Origin: Pseudomonadota bacterium
GTDB lineage: Bacteria; Pseudomonadota; Gammaproteobacteria; Steroidobacterales; Steroidobacteraceae
Length of the DNA: 64,000 nucleotides
Assembly: GCA_021805865.1 (NCBI GenBank)
Contig: JAJZDX010000020.1
Location: 25,761 to 89,760 of the forward strand
Direction: 5' to 3'
Shown here: positions 36,010 through 45,213 of the stretch, piece after piece
Layout: every line of letters starts with the position of its first letter
Numbering within the stretch: position 1 is the first letter of the stretch
The notes under the pieces: model-generated
Database searches by the model: none
Seen by the model: the letters and a program-made list of their open reading frames with translations, nothing else
Told to the model about the DNA's origin: nothing
Made by a program: the position numbers and the translations under genes

Positions 36010-37044
36010 TCAGCTTCGATCTTGTGGCAGCCGGACCCGGGAATGCTGAAACTCGATCATCCAGCCGGGATACTCGCTCGGCAGCGCACTCACCGCATCG
36101 AGCTCGGTGAGCTCATCGGCCGTGAGGCGCAGCTCCGCGGCGGCCAGGTTGTCATCGAGCTGCTCCAGCGTCTTCGCCCCGATGATCACCGAGGTCACGA
36201 AAGGCTTGGCGAGCACGTAGGCGAGGGCGAGGCGCGCCACCGAGACCCCGCGGGCGTCGGCCAACCGGCGCATCACGTCCACGCAGTCGAACAGCCGGTC
36301 CCGATTCACCGGCGGGAAGTCGAAGGCGGCGCGGCGCGCGCCGGCCGGGCCCGCTCCGTCCCGGGTGAATTTGCCCGAGAGCAGGCCCCCGGCGAGCGGG
36401 CTCCACACCATCAGGCCGAGGCGCTCGGCCTGCAGCAGCGGGACGATCTCACGCTCGATGTCCCGCCCGGCGATCGAGTAATAGGCCTGCAGCGTCGCCG
36501 GGCGCATCCAGCCGTGCCGCTCGGCGATTCCAAGCGCCTTCATGAGGGCCCACGCCGACCAGTTGGACACGCCCACATAGCGGACGTGGCCCTGGCGAAC
36601 CAGGTCCTCGAGCGCGCGCAGCGTCTCCTCGATGGGCGTCACCTGGTCGAGACCGTGTATCTGGTACAGGTCGATGTAGTCGGTGCCCAGACGCCGGAGA
36701 CTCGCCTTGATCCCGTCCAGGATGTGGCCGCGCGAGGCGCCGCGGTCGTTCACGCCCTTCCCGGTCGGACTGAACACCTTGGTGGCGAGCACCAGATCGC
36801 TGCGGGGCCGCCCGCAGTTGTGCATGGCCCGGCCGGTGATTTCCTCGGCGAGGCCCTCGGAGTAGACGTCGGCGGTGTCGATGAAATTCACTCCGGCATC
36901 GAGCGCGCGGCCGACGATGCGATCGGCGAGCGATTGGTCCAGGCCGCCGATGGCCGACCAGTAGCCGCGGCCGCCGAAGGTCATGGTGCCGAGGCATATT
37001 TCCGAGACGAGCAGCCCGGTGTCGCCGAGTGTCCGATAGCGCAT
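36010..37044 (-). CDS. Aldo/keto reductase (YajO/Tas-like)
   Basis: 344 residues. The tetrad is Asp and Tyr in IDTADVYSEGLAEE, Lys in VLATKVF, His in YQIHGLD. The cofactor segment VIIGAKTLEQLDDNLAAAEL is present. The ATG at 37044 begins the characteristic MRYRTLGDTGLLVSEICLGT; longer frames upstream are part of a dehydrogenase relic. Likely NADPH-dependent aldehyde or ketone reduction, substrate unknown. It sits directly upstream of, and with, the SDR. Confidence 0.8.
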   Translation of the reverse strand: MRYRTLGDTGLLVSEICLGTMTFGGRGYWSAIGGLDQSLADRIVGRALDAGVNFIDTADVYSEGLAEEITGRAMHNCGRPRSDLVLATKVFSPTGKGVNDRGASRGHILDGIKASLRRLGTDYIDLYQIHGLDQVTPIEETLRALEDLVRQGHVRYVGVSNWSAWALMKALGIAERHGWMRPATLQAYYSIAGRDIEREIVPLLQAERLGLMVWSPLAGGLLSGKFTRDGAGPAGARRAAFDFPPVNRDRLFDCVDVMRRLADARGVSVARLALAYVLAKPFVTSVIIGAKTLEQLDDNLAAAELRLTADELTELDAVSALPSEYPGWMIEFQHSRVRLPQDRS

Positions 37045-37263
37045 GATGTGTCTCCCGGGCCGCGCCTGTCGCATGGCGCAGGCGCTCGCCTCGTGCGGTA
37101 AGGGTGAGTCCGGATTGTATGCGCTGGTGCGCGAAAGGGAATTCTCCGAAAGCCCTATCCGGAGATCTTCCGTGCGGCGCACCAGTGCCTTCATCGATCT
37201 GCCCGGATTCCCCGCCGCCGCCCGCCGCGGCCTTCTCCAACGGCCCTCGGCGGGCCCGATCTG

Positions 37264-37720
37264 CCACCGGGACGCCGCCGCCGCGAGCCCGACGGGACCG
37301 GTGCCGCTGCCGAGGACGGTCGAGCCCGTGGTGACCCCGGCGGACACGCAACCGTGATAGCCGGTCGGCAGGATGTCCGTGAGGCAGGGGAGGTCGAGGA
37401 TCTTCTCCAGGGCCTGCGACTTGTCCGGGAAGCGCAGCAGATTGAAGTCCGCGTATGGCACCATAACGTATTCGGCCTGCCCCCGACCCCTCCGCCCATA
37501 TCCACACAGCCGTGAGCGCCGCCCGCGCGCTCCGGGTTGACGCTCAGACAAACCCCGGTTGCGCCCTCCTTGCACGTCCGGCAGCGTCCGCAAGCGACGT
37601 TGAAGGGGACGGAGAGCAGGTCTCCGGCGGAAATGAACTGCACGTCACGACCGGCTTCGACCGCTTCGCCGGTGATCTCGTGCCCGAGCACGAGTCCGGG
37701 CGGGGCGGCCGTGAAGCGGG
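37264..37720 (-). pseudogene. Glutathione-independent formaldehyde dehydrogenase fragment
   Basis: Part of an FdhA-type zinc alcohol dehydrogenase. It starts at PPGLVLGHEITGEAVEAG and runs through SVPFNVACGRCRTCKEGATG with the structural-zinc cysteines and VNPERAGGAHG. The frame shifts by one base near 37500 and continues AEYVMVPYADFNLLRFPDKS and CLTDILPTGYHGCVSAGVTT, stopping at VGLAAAASRW. About 80 N-terminal residues and most of the Rossmann domain are gone. Confidence 0.7.
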
Positions 37721-37827
37721 CGCTTGCCCATACGCGAGCTTCCGGGGTGGGCGGTCCTGGGTATACTGGCTTTCCCGAGGCACATTTGAAGCTCGAGGCG
37801 GGCGCATGCGTCCATGGGGCGGATCAC

Positions 37828-38541
37828 GTGAGTACCGAGCTTTTGTTCCGGGAAGATGCCTATCTCCAGAGCGCCTTGGCTCGCGTCGTCGCGGTGCACG
37901 AGCGCGGCATCGAGCTCGATCGCACGATCTTTTATCCGCTCGGAGGCGGCCAGCCGGGCGATAGCGGGGTATTCGTGCGGGAGAATGGCGACAGGATAGC
38001 AATCGCCGACACCCGCAAGGGCGAGGCGCCGGGCAGCGTGCTGCACGTTCCCGCGGCGGGCGCCTCACGCCCTGAGCCCGGTGAGTGCCTGACGCTGGAG
38101 CTCGACTGGGGCCGCCGCTACTCGCTCATGCGCCTGCACACGGCGCTGCACCTGCTCTCCTGCGTCGTCATCGCTCCGGTATCCGGCGGAAATATTGCTC
38201 CGGACAGAGCGCGCCTGGACTTCGACATCGACATGAGTCTGCTCGAGGCGGAGCGGATCACGCGTGACACCAATGCGTTGATCGCCTCGGCTGTCAGCAC
38301 TGAAACCGTGTGGCTCACGGATGAGGAGCTCGATGCGCGGCCGCAGCTCGTGAAGACCATGAGCGTACAGCCGCCGCGCGGCCTCGGCCGTGTGCGGCTT
38401 GTCAAGATACCGGGCATCGACCTGCAACCGTGCGGAGGCACGCATGTCGGCAACCTCGCGGAGATCGGCGGCATTCGTGTCACCCGCATCCGTAACGAAG
38501 GCAAGCGCAACAAGCGCGTGGAGATCGTGCTCGCATCCTGA
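37828..38541 (+). CDS. alaX: Alanyl-tRNA editing protein, AlaX type
   Basis: 237 residues, similar to the editing domain of AlaRS. Motifs: FYPLGGGQPGDSG, the zinc-binding HTALHLL (H-x3-H) and CGGTHVGN (C-x3-H). AlaX hydrolyses mischarged Ser- or Gly-tRNA(Ala) in trans. Its size fits the medium class AlaX-M. The GTG at 37828 is preceded by GGGGCGGA and starts before the first strand; no ATG fits better. The gene is complete and followed by cytochrome b561 after 81 bases. Confidence 0.85.
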   Translation: MSTELLFREDAYLQSALARVVAVHERGIELDRTIFYPLGGGQPGDSGVFVRENGDRIAIADTRKGEAPGSVLHVPAAGASRPEPGECLTLELDWGRRYSLMRLHTALHLLSCVVIAPVSGGNIAPDRARLDFDIDMSLLEAERITRDTNALIASAVSTETVWLTDEELDARPQLVKTMSVQPPRGLGRVRLVKIPGIDLQPCGGTHVGNLAEIGGIRVTRIRNEGKRNKRVEIVLAS

Positions 38542-38622
38542 TCGCGCGCGCCCGCGGCGCATGTGCGCAGGCCCGCCGTATGCGGGCCGGCGGGCACGGC
38601 CGCCCGTTGACCGGACTTCGCC

Positions 38623-39366
38623 ATGGCGGTGTTCGGCTCTCTACCGCTGCCCGTCGACTCATCGCCCGTGAGCCGCCGCGATGCGGATTCTGCGGGGATT
38701 GCCGGGCGCGCATCCGGGCCGCGCCCCGTACTCGTGTGGGACCTGCCCACGCGGCTCTTTCACTGGCTGATCGTCGTCCTGGTGGCGGGAGCCTACCTCA
38801 CCGAGCGGCTGAACTGGATGCGCTGGCACGTGCGCATCGGCGAATCGCTGCTTGCGCTCGTACTCTTCCGGCTGCTCTGGGGCTGGGTGGGCAGTGAGAC
38901 CGCTCGCTTCCGCAGCTTTCTCGCCACGCCCGCCGCGGCGCTGCGACACCTGCGCCGGATGTTGCGGCACGAGCCCGATGCACAGGTGGGCCACAATCCG
39001 GCCGGCGGATGGATGGTGCTGCTCCTGCTCGCTTTGCTCTTGGGCGAGGCGCTGACCGGGATTTACGTCAACAACGACATCGCGAATCAAGGACCGCTCA
39101 CCGATTGGGTGCCGGCGTCGGTGGCCAACGGCATCATGGACCTGCACGCCCTGCTGTGGGAGGTGCTGCTTGCCGCCGTGGCCCTGCATGTTGCGGCCAT
39201 CGTGCTGTACGCCGCCCAAGGGGACAACCTCCTGTGGCCGATGCTCACCGGCCGCAAACGCCTGCCCCCCGGCATTCCCGCGCCACGGCGGGCTCCCGTC
39301 TGGCTTGCCCTCGTGCTGTTGGCCGGCGGTGCGATCCTCGCGACATTGCTGATGACGTACCTTTGA
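38623..39366 (+). CDS. Cytochrome b561-type membrane protein
   Basis: 247 residues. A polar N-terminal tail of about 35 residues precedes VLVWDLPTRLFHWLIVVLVA. Four helices follow, with histidines at RLFHWL, MRWHVRIGESL, MDLHALLWEVL and VALHVAAIVL that can bind two hemes. This is the cytochrome B561 / Ni-Fe hydrogenase b-subunit-like fold, found with soluble c-type cytochromes; none is encoded here. An internal start closer to VWDLP is possible. Confidence 0.75.
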   Translation: MAVFGSLPLPVDSSPVSRRDADSAGIAGRASGPRPVLVWDLPTRLFHWLIVVLVAGAYLTERLNWMRWHVRIGESLLALVLFRLLWGWVGSETARFRSFLATPAAALRHLRRMLRHEPDAQVGHNPAGGWMVLLLLALLLGEALTGIYVNNDIANQGPLTDWVPASVANGIMDLHALLWEVLLAAVALHVAAIVLYAAQGDNLLWPMLTGRKRLPPGIPAPRRAPVWLALVLLAGGAILATLLMTYL

Positions 39367-39488
39367 CGTTCTCCTCGCCTTCGGCCTGTCCGGCCGCCGC
39401 TGGCGCGGTGGGGGTTCCTTCTGCGCGACGGCGGCCCCGCCCGTACGGAGGGGGGCTGCAGAGGGCGGTGCGAGCGCCGGGACCGCCC

Positions 39489-39941
39489 TCACCTGGCTCG
39501 CGGCGGCTTGATCTGGCCGCGGAGCTCTCCGGCCGGGTGGTCCTTGGTATGCAGATTGATGTACAGGTCGCCGGCGAGGAATTCCTTCGCCACGGTCCGC
39601 GACAGGGTTGCCCGGCCCGTGATGGGACTGGCGATTGCGCCGCCGCGATGCGTCAGCCACAGCGCCACCGGTCCGTTGCGGCCGGCCGGGGCGTGGTGAA
39701 AGTGCGCCATCGTCACGGCGCTGGAGAGATGGTTGAAGGTGATGCGCCACGTGACGACGCGGGTAGCCGGATCGTAGGTGAGCTTGGCGGTACCGGTGCC
39801 GCGGGTTGGAACGGGCGGCACCTGCTGCGCGCCCGTCAGATGCACCGTAAACGAAAGCGATGCAGCTTGTGCGACCGCAATTCCAAGGAATGCGAGGCCG
39901 GCGAGCGTCACGAAGGATTGTCGCAACCGAGAGGTTTTCAT
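39489..39941 (-). CDS. Secreted CHRD-domain protein
   Basis: 150 residues: signal peptide (LAGLAFLGIAVAQAA) and one CHRD domain. Domain landmarks are LSFTVHLTGAQQVPPVPTRG, GTAKLTYDPATRVVTWRITF, MAHFHHAPAGRNGPVALWL and LYINLHTKDHPAGELRGQIK. CHRD proteins are periplasmic or extracellular beta proteins of unknown role. The ATG at 39941 is preferred over 39947, because the GAGGAG ribosome site sits too close to the latter. It is a single-gene unit convergent with cytochrome b561. Confidence 0.85.
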   Translation of the reverse strand: MKTSRLRQSFVTLAGLAFLGIAVAQAASLSFTVHLTGAQQVPPVPTRGTGTAKLTYDPATRVVTWRITFNHLSSAVTMAHFHHAPAGRNGPVALWLTHRGGAIASPITGRATLSRTVAKEFLAGDLYINLHTKDHPAGELRGQIKPPRAR

Positions 39942-40390
39942 TCCCATCTCCTCGAGCGAGTTCAGGGCGCAGGAGCCGAGCGCGTATTCTAGGGCGCGGG
40001 AGGCATGGCGGCTACCGGAACAGGGGAGAGTGCGCCGTGGCGCGACCGCGAGCCCCGCGGCCAAGGCGGCCGCGATGCATCGGGTGCGCGGCCGGCGCCG
40101 TCCAGACTCCCTGCAGCCCGCCCGGAAAGGTCCGCTCGTCGATCTCGAGGTGGCCCACGGCGACCCCTGTCCGTTCAGCCTCTCCGGCGTCCTGTGCATC
40201 GGTCCTGCACCCCCTGTATTCCGCTCCCGCGTGGCGCTGGGAGCGTCATGGCCGACCGCAGGCGTTGCGCGGACAAGAGCCGACGGGACGGTGGATCCGA
40301 ATGCTCCGGACTTTTGCGGACGAGCGGCGCAGGGCCGCGAAGTCCCAGAGTGGCGGTACTCTCCAGGGCCGGGGGCCTCAGGCGGGCCGG
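39942..40390. other. 449-base gap between two minus-strand genes
   Basis: No supported gene; open frames here lack any domain. It contains the promoter of the CHRD gene and the end of tetR. No terminator with a T-run seen. Confidence 0.4.
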
Positions 40391-41050
40391 TCAGCCAGCG
40401 CCGCGTTGGGTTGGCTCGGGGGCGCCCAGGACGCGTAAGGCGAATTCCGCGTAGACCTCCGCCACGTGCTCGGAGCTGAGCTCGAACTCCGGTGTATACC
40501 AGTACGCCACGCGCATGCCCATGGCGCCAATCGCCGCCACGCCGAGCCACACGTGCGGAATCTGGAACACCCCGCGCTCGATCCCGCGCCGCACGATGTC
40601 TTCGAGCACCTGAATCGATTGGTTACGCAGCTCGAAGGTCGCCGCGCCGAGCTCGCTCGAGAGCGCGTGCAGCTCGCCGTTGGCGACCACCGCAAGCATC
40701 GGGAACTGTGCGTGCATTGCGACATGCGCGTGCACGTACGCGACCACTTGGTCGCGTGGGTCGGCGCCGCATTCGAGCAGAGCGCGATGGATGCTGCGGC
40801 GGTGCTCCTCGTGTCCGATGCGGCACAGCTCCGCCAGGATGTGCTCCTTGGAGGGATAGTGGGCGTACAGGGAGGCCGATTTCATACCGACGGCCTCAGC
40901 GATCTCGCGGATGGAGGCTCCCGCATAGCCTCGCTCCGCAAAAAGCTTGAGCGCGACCTCCAGAATCACCCCGCGACTGCCCTCGGGCTTGTGCTCCGGC
41001 AGCAGCGTCGCGCGGGTGGCGGCCAGCCGCCGATGGGCACTGGGGATCAT
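40391..41050 (-). CDS. TetR-family repressor
   Basis: 219 residues. The N-terminal helix-turn-helix is classical TetR (ALKLFAERGYAGASIREIAE; AVGMKSASLYAHYPSKEHIL), and an all-helical ligand domain follows (WLGVAAIGAMGMRVAYWYTP). It diverges from the TonB receptor operon. The two identical CCTATCGATCG elements in between (41054 and 41113) are its likely operators, so it should repress itself and the receptor operon until a lipophilic or acyl-type ligand binds. Confidence 0.85.
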   Translation of the reverse strand: MIPSAHRRLAATRATLLPEHKPEGSRGVILEVALKLFAERGYAGASIREIAEAVGMKSASLYAHYPSKEHILAELCRIGHEEHRRSIHRALLECGADPRDQVVAYVHAHVAMHAQFPMLAVVANGELHALSSELGAATFELRNQSIQVLEDIVRRGIERGVFQIPHVWLGVAAIGAMGMRVAYWYTPEFELSSEHVAEVYAEFALRVLGAPEPTQRGAG

Positions 41051-41053
41051 GAT

Positions 41054-41064
41054 CCTATCGATCG
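41054..41064 (+). promoter_or_regulatory. TetR operator-like repeat, copy 1
   Basis: CCTATCGATCG, containing the self-complementary core CGATCG, 4 bases upstream of the tetR start codon. The identical 11-mer recurs at 41113. Confidence 0.55.
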
Positions 41065-41112
41065 TTTTTTCATATTCATAGTAAATACGCGGGCTGTTAC
41101 AGTGTCAACCTA

Positions 41113-41123
41113 CCTATCGATCG
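41113..41123 (+). promoter_or_regulatory. TetR operator-like repeat, copy 2
   Basis: Second exact CCTATCGATCG, 59 bases from the first and about 100 bases before the receptor start codon. Between them the DNA is AT-rich (promoter-like). Confidence 0.55.
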
Positions 41124-41226
41124 GTTGCAAACGGGCCGGGATTGGAATAGGCTTCGCCCCAGGTTCGTCCAGGCACGAGGGTCAATGGCCCTCGCGCACC
41201 ATCAAAGGTCGGAGGGGGGCTCGGCC

Positions 41227-43494
41227 ATGTCGAACAGGTTCTCAGGCGCATTCCTCATCGCGTGCGGGCTGCTGTCCGCGCACGCCGCCACCGCCGCGGT
41301 CCGGCGGGTCTCCTTCTCCGGGGCGACCCCGATCGGGGAGGCCGGGCGTGGACCGGACCCGGCCGGCGCCGCCGGCATCGTCCGGCTGCAAGAGATCGTG
41401 GTCACGGCGACGCGGCGCAAAGAGTCCGTGCAGAGCGTCCCGTTTCAGGTCACCGCGATGACCGCCCGCGACCTCACCCGCATCGACGCGCACAATCTCG
41501 GCGACTTCGCCGCATACGTGCCCGGCCTCATCACCAACTCCGGCGCCGCGCCCGGGTTGATCGCCATCCGCGGGGTGACGATGGGCAGCGGCGGGCAACT
41601 GAGCAGCGCCATCGGGCTGTATCTCGATGGGGTGCCGCTCGGGGCGAGCACCTCCTTCGGCCTCGGCTACCAGAGCTTCAACCTCAACACCTTCGACCTC
41701 GACCGCGTCGAGGTGCTGAACGGGCCGCAGGGAACGCTCTACGGCGCCAACTCCCTCGGCGGCGCGATCAAGTACGTGACCGCCGCACCCGACCCGCACT
41801 CCCTGCACGCCACGGCGGAAACGGAGGTCTCGAGCACCGAGCACGGCGGCACCAACTACGGCCTGCGCGGCATGCTGAACCTGCCCCTCGGCGGCGCTCT
41901 TGGCGCGCTGCGCATCGATGCCATCGACAATTATGATTCGGGCTACCTCACCGATCCGGTCTACCACCGGACCAACCAGGGCGCCACGCGCAATGAGGGG
42001 GGCAGGGTGCAGCTGCTGCTCGCGCCGACGCGACGACTGGATGTGCGCCTGAGCGTCTTCTACCAGCGCGATGGGAGCGTCGGTCTCGATACGGCCTTTC
42101 GCAACTTCGTGACCCACCAGCCGACCATCGGCACGTACGATCAGGCCTATCCGCTCGAGCAGCCCGCGGTGAGCAGCCTGATGCTGTATTCGGCCGAGAT
42201 CAATTGGCGGGCGCCGTGGCTCACGCTCACCTCGATCACCGGCGAGCAGGCCGATCACGGCTTTTCTCTCAGCGACGAGAGCCTGGTCTACGACGCTTTG
42301 CTCGCCTCGTTCGGCGCGGCGACTGATCCCTTTCAGCTCCCGGTCGACACCAATACCCACCGGATCACGCAGGAGGTGCGCTTGGTGTCGCACCAGGAGG
42401 GCCGGCTGCGCTGGATCCTCGGCGGCTACTACGATCACGAGATCACCAATGAGATCGTCGACCTCTTCGATCGCGCCAATGCGGGCGGAACCTTCTTCGG
42501 GCTGGTGCCCTTCGCGGCTGACCTGCCGAGCAGCTATCGCGAACTGGCCGGCTATGCCGATGCGACGATCTCGCTCACCAGGCGGCTGAGCCTCGGCCTC
42601 GGTGTACGCTACAGCGCTCAGCGTCAGTCGTACCGGGAAACGACGTTCGGGCTGTTCGCAACCGGCTCGAATGCGCTGTACGACTCTCCCGTCGCGGTGA
42701 CCCACCAGAGCGTCACCACCTATTCGATCAACCCGAAGTACCAGCTGACGCCCGATGTGATGCTGTACGCGCGGGCGGCGAGCGGATTTCGCCCCGGCGG
42801 CCCGAACTTCGTGCTCTTCTCGGGCCTGCACAACCCGAGCTTCGCGCCGGACAAGCTCTGGAACTACGAGCTCGGTGAGAAATCCACGCTGTTTGACCAC
42901 CGGGCGCAGCTCGACTTCGACGTCTACGACATCGAATGGCACAGCATCCAGCTGGTGGTCAACAACGGCGGCGTGAACCAGCTCGAGAACGGCAACAATG
43001 CGCGCGTGCAGGGCGCGGAGATGAGCTTCAGAGCGCGCGTGACGCCGGATCTCACGCTCGACGGCTCGGCCGCCTACACCCACGCCTGGCTCACCGGGCC
43101 GGTGCCGGTGCTCGGGATCGGCTACTCCGGCGCGCGGTTGCCGATGTCGCCGCGGTTCAATTTCGCGCTGCTCGGAACCTACCGCTTCGCGCTCGTCCCG
43201 GGCCATCCGGCCGCCCTCACCGTGAGCGACCGTTGGCTCGGACAGCGCACCGAGGGTTTCGGCACGATCGCGAGTGCGCGCTACTCCCTTCCCTCGTTCA
43301 ACACGGTGGACTTCGATCTGGCGCTCACGCTGACTCGCGCCTTGTCCGCGGACCTGTACCTGAAGAACGCCTTCGACACCGCCGGACAGGTGGATGCGAC
43401 CACCCTTGCCAACGAGTACGATCCGGCCGCGCCGACCCCCGTCATCCTCTCGCAGCCACGAACGGTGGGCATCGTACTGCGGGCGCACTTTTAG
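41227..43494 (+). CDS. TonB-dependent receptor
   Basis: 755 residues. A signal peptide (FSGAFLIACGLLSAHAATA) precedes a TonB-box-like region (LQEIVVTATRR). The plug domain has VPFQVTAMTARDLTRIDAHN, YLDGVPLGAS and the ending GTLYGANSLGGAIKYVT. A 22-stranded barrel ends in LRAHF with terminal Phe. It belongs to the large CirA/FyuA-like group common in Sphingomonads and Xanthomonads that imports plant or lipid-derived compounds. The ATG at 41227 has a strong GGAGGGGGG site. It is the first gene of a four-gene operon under the divergent TetR. Confidence 0.88.
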   Translation: MSNRFSGAFLIACGLLSAHAATAAVRRVSFSGATPIGEAGRGPDPAGAAGIVRLQEIVVTATRRKESVQSVPFQVTAMTARDLTRIDAHNLGDFAAYVPGLITNSGAAPGLIAIRGVTMGSGGQLSSAIGLYLDGVPLGASTSFGLGYQSFNLNTFDLDRVEVLNGPQGTLYGANSLGGAIKYVTAAPDPHSLHATAETEVSSTEHGGTNYGLRGMLNLPLGGALGALRIDAIDNYDSGYLTDPVYHRTNQGATRNEGGRVQLLLAPTRRLDVRLSVFYQRDGSVGLDTAFRNFVTHQPTIGTYDQAYPLEQPAVSSLMLYSAEINWRAPWLTLTSITGEQADHGFSLSDESLVYDALLASFGAATDPFQLPVDTNTHRITQEVRLVSHQEGRLRWILGGYYDHEITNEIVDLFDRANAGGTFFGLVPFAADLPSSYRELAGYADATISLTRRLSLGLGVRYSAQRQSYRETTFGLFATGSNALYDSPVAVTHQSVTTYSINPKYQLTPDVMLYARAASGFRPGGPNFVLFSGLHNPSFAPDKLWNYELGEKSTLFDHRAQLDFDVYDIEWHSIQLVVNNGGVNQLENGNNARVQGAEMSFRARVTPDLTLDGSAAYTHAWLTGPVPVLGIGYSGARLPMSPRFNFALLGTYRFALVPGHPAALTVSDRWLGQRTEGFGTIASARYSLPSFNTVDFDLALTLTRALSADLYLKNAFDTAGQVDATTLANEYDPAAPTPVILSQPRTVGIVLRAHF

Positions 43495-43503
43495 GGAGCG
43501 CAC

Positions 43504-44412
43504 ATGACCTGCACGGCACTCGAGACGGTGCGGCAACACCTGATCGGGCTCGGCCGGCGCATGGCCGCCTCCTCGGCGCAGCCTCCCGAGGTTGCCGCCC
43601 GCGCGGCCATGGAGGAGTACTTCATGGCCACGCCCTTGACGAACGTGCGCCGCCTGCCGGCCTCCCCGGGGGGCCTGCGCGCCGAGTGGCTCCTCGGGGA
43701 GCACTCGGACTGCAGCCGGCGGATGCTCTTCCTGCACGGCGGCGGCTACGTGGCCGGCGGCATCACGGCGTATCGCAACTTTGCAATGTGGATCGCGCAG
43801 GCGATGCGCTGCGCGGTGCTGCTCATCGAATACCGGCTCGCGCCCGAGCATCCCTTCCCGGCCGCGCTCGAGGATTCGGTTGCGGCGTTTCGCTGGATGC
43901 GTGAGCATGGGCCGGACGGATGCGCTGCGGCGCGGCGGGCGTTTCTGCTCGGGGACTCCGCCGGAGGCGGCCTCGCGCTCGCCACGCTGCTCGCGCTGCG
44001 CGAGCGCAGCGCCTCCCATGCGGATGCGGCCGTGACGTTCTCGGCGTGGACCGACCTCACCAACAGCGGTGCTTCGATGACAGAGAATCAAGACCCGCGC
44101 CTCGGGGCGGTCAAGGCGGTTCCGGACCTGTTCGCAGGACTGTATCTTCAGGGGACGGACCCGAGACATCCGCTCGCTTCGCCGCTGTTCGCCAACCTCG
44201 AGGGACTGCCGCCGCTTCTCATGCAGGCGAGCGCGGCCGAGCTATTCCGCGATGACACCGTGCGCGTGGCGGAGAAGATCCTCGCCGTCGGGGGCGAGGC
44301 GCACGTGGACCTCTGGCCCGGGCTGGTGCACGTCTGGCAGGGCTTCGCGCCTCGGCTGCCCGAGGCGATCGAGGCACTGCGGCGCGCGGGCGAGTTCATC
44401 CAATCCATCTGA
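43504..44412 (+). CDS. HSL-family alpha/beta hydrolase (esterase)
   Basis: 302 residues, family IV (hormone-sensitive lipase-like). The oxyanion motif is MLFLHGGGYVAGG, the nucleophile is in LLGDSAGGGLALA, the acid in ELFRDDTVRVAE, and the histidine in GLVHVWQGF. Such enzymes cleave short acyl esters. The start is 9 bases after the receptor stop, so it is cotranscribed. A place in cleaving an imported ester is suggested by context. Confidence 0.85.
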   Translation: MTCTALETVRQHLIGLGRRMAASSAQPPEVAARAAMEEYFMATPLTNVRRLPASPGGLRAEWLLGEHSDCSRRMLFLHGGGYVAGGITAYRNFAMWIAQAMRCAVLLIEYRLAPEHPFPAALEDSVAAFRWMREHGPDGCAAARRAFLLGDSAGGGLALATLLALRERSASHADAAVTFSAWTDLTNSGASMTENQDPRLGAVKAVPDLFAGLYLQGTDPRHPLASPLFANLEGLPPLLMQASAAELFRDDTVRVAEKILAVGGEAHVDLWPGLVHVWQGFAPRLPEAIEALRRAGEFIQSI

Positions 44413-44433
44413 GCGCAGCGAAGGAGCGATTCC

Positions 44434-45213
44434 ATGCGGCTGAGAGACAAAGTGGCGCTCGTGACCGGAGCCGCCGGCGGCATCGGCCGGGAGATCGCGC
44501 GGGCCTTTGCCCGCGAGGGTGCACGCGTTGCGATCGCCGACCTCGATCAGGATGCGGCCGAGAGGACGGTCGCGGAGCTCGTGGGCGAGGGCCGGCAGGC
44601 CATCGCCACCGTCATGGACGTGGCGAGCGAGGCGCAGGTCGAGGCCGGGATGGCTCGAGTGATCGAAGCCTACGGGCGGATCGACATTCTGGTGAGCAAT
44701 GCAGGGGTCCAGCGGGTCTGTCCCCTCGAGGCCCTGTCGTTCGAGGACTGGAGGCAAGTGCTTGCCGTGCACCTCGATGGCGCCTTCCTGACGACCCGCG
44801 CCGCGTTGCGACAGATGTATCGCCAAGGTGGCGGCACGATCCTTTACATGGGCTCGGTGCATTCGAAGGAAGCTTCCCGCCTCAAGGCCCCCTACGTCAC
44901 CGCCAAGCACGGTCTGATCGGGCTTGCCAAAACGGTCGCGAAGGAAGGGGCGCGGCACGGGGTGAGAGCCAACGTGATCTGCCCGGGCTTCGTGCGCACC
45001 CCGCTCGTGCAGAGGCAGATTCCCGAACAGGCCCGGGCGCTCGGGATCTCCGAGGAATCCGTGGTCCGCGACGTCATGCTGAGGGAGACGGTGGACGGCG
45101 AGTTCACGACGACGAGGGAGGTGGCGCAAGCCGCCGTCTTCCTCGCGTCCTTCGAGTCCGGCGCGCTCACCGGCCAGTCGCTCGTCGTCAGCCACGGCTG
45201 GTTCATGCAGTGA
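44434..45213 (+). CDS. bdhA: 3-hydroxybutyrate dehydrogenase
   Basis: 259-residue SDR with [22 protein letters not shown], catalytic Ser in [11 protein letters not shown] and Y-x3-K in [11 protein letters not shown]. Long stretches match D-3-hydroxybutyrate dehydrogenase: [40 protein letters not shown] and the end [16 protein letters not shown]. It oxidises D-3-hydroxybutyrate to acetoacetate with NAD. The third gene of the TonB receptor operon, it suggests that hydroxybutyryl units are released from the imported substrate. Confidence 0.85.
   Translation: MRLRDKVALVTGAAGGIGREIARAFAREGARVAIADLDQDAAERTVAELVGEGRQAIATVMDVASEAQVEAGMARVIEAYGRIDILVSNAGVQRVCPLEALSFEDWRQVLAVHLDGAFLTTRAALRQMYRQGGGTILYMGSVHSKEASRLKAPYVTAKHGLIGLAKTVAKEGARHGVRANVICPGFVRTPLVQRQIPEQARALGISEESVVRDVMLRETVDGEFTTTREVAQAAVFLASFESGALTGQSLVVSHGWFMQ

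Noticed and set aside
41242..44169. A 975-codon minus-strand open frame opposite the TonB receptor
   Set aside because: The plus strand clearly encodes a TonB receptor and an esterase; the antisense frame is Arg/Glu/Ala-rich noise.
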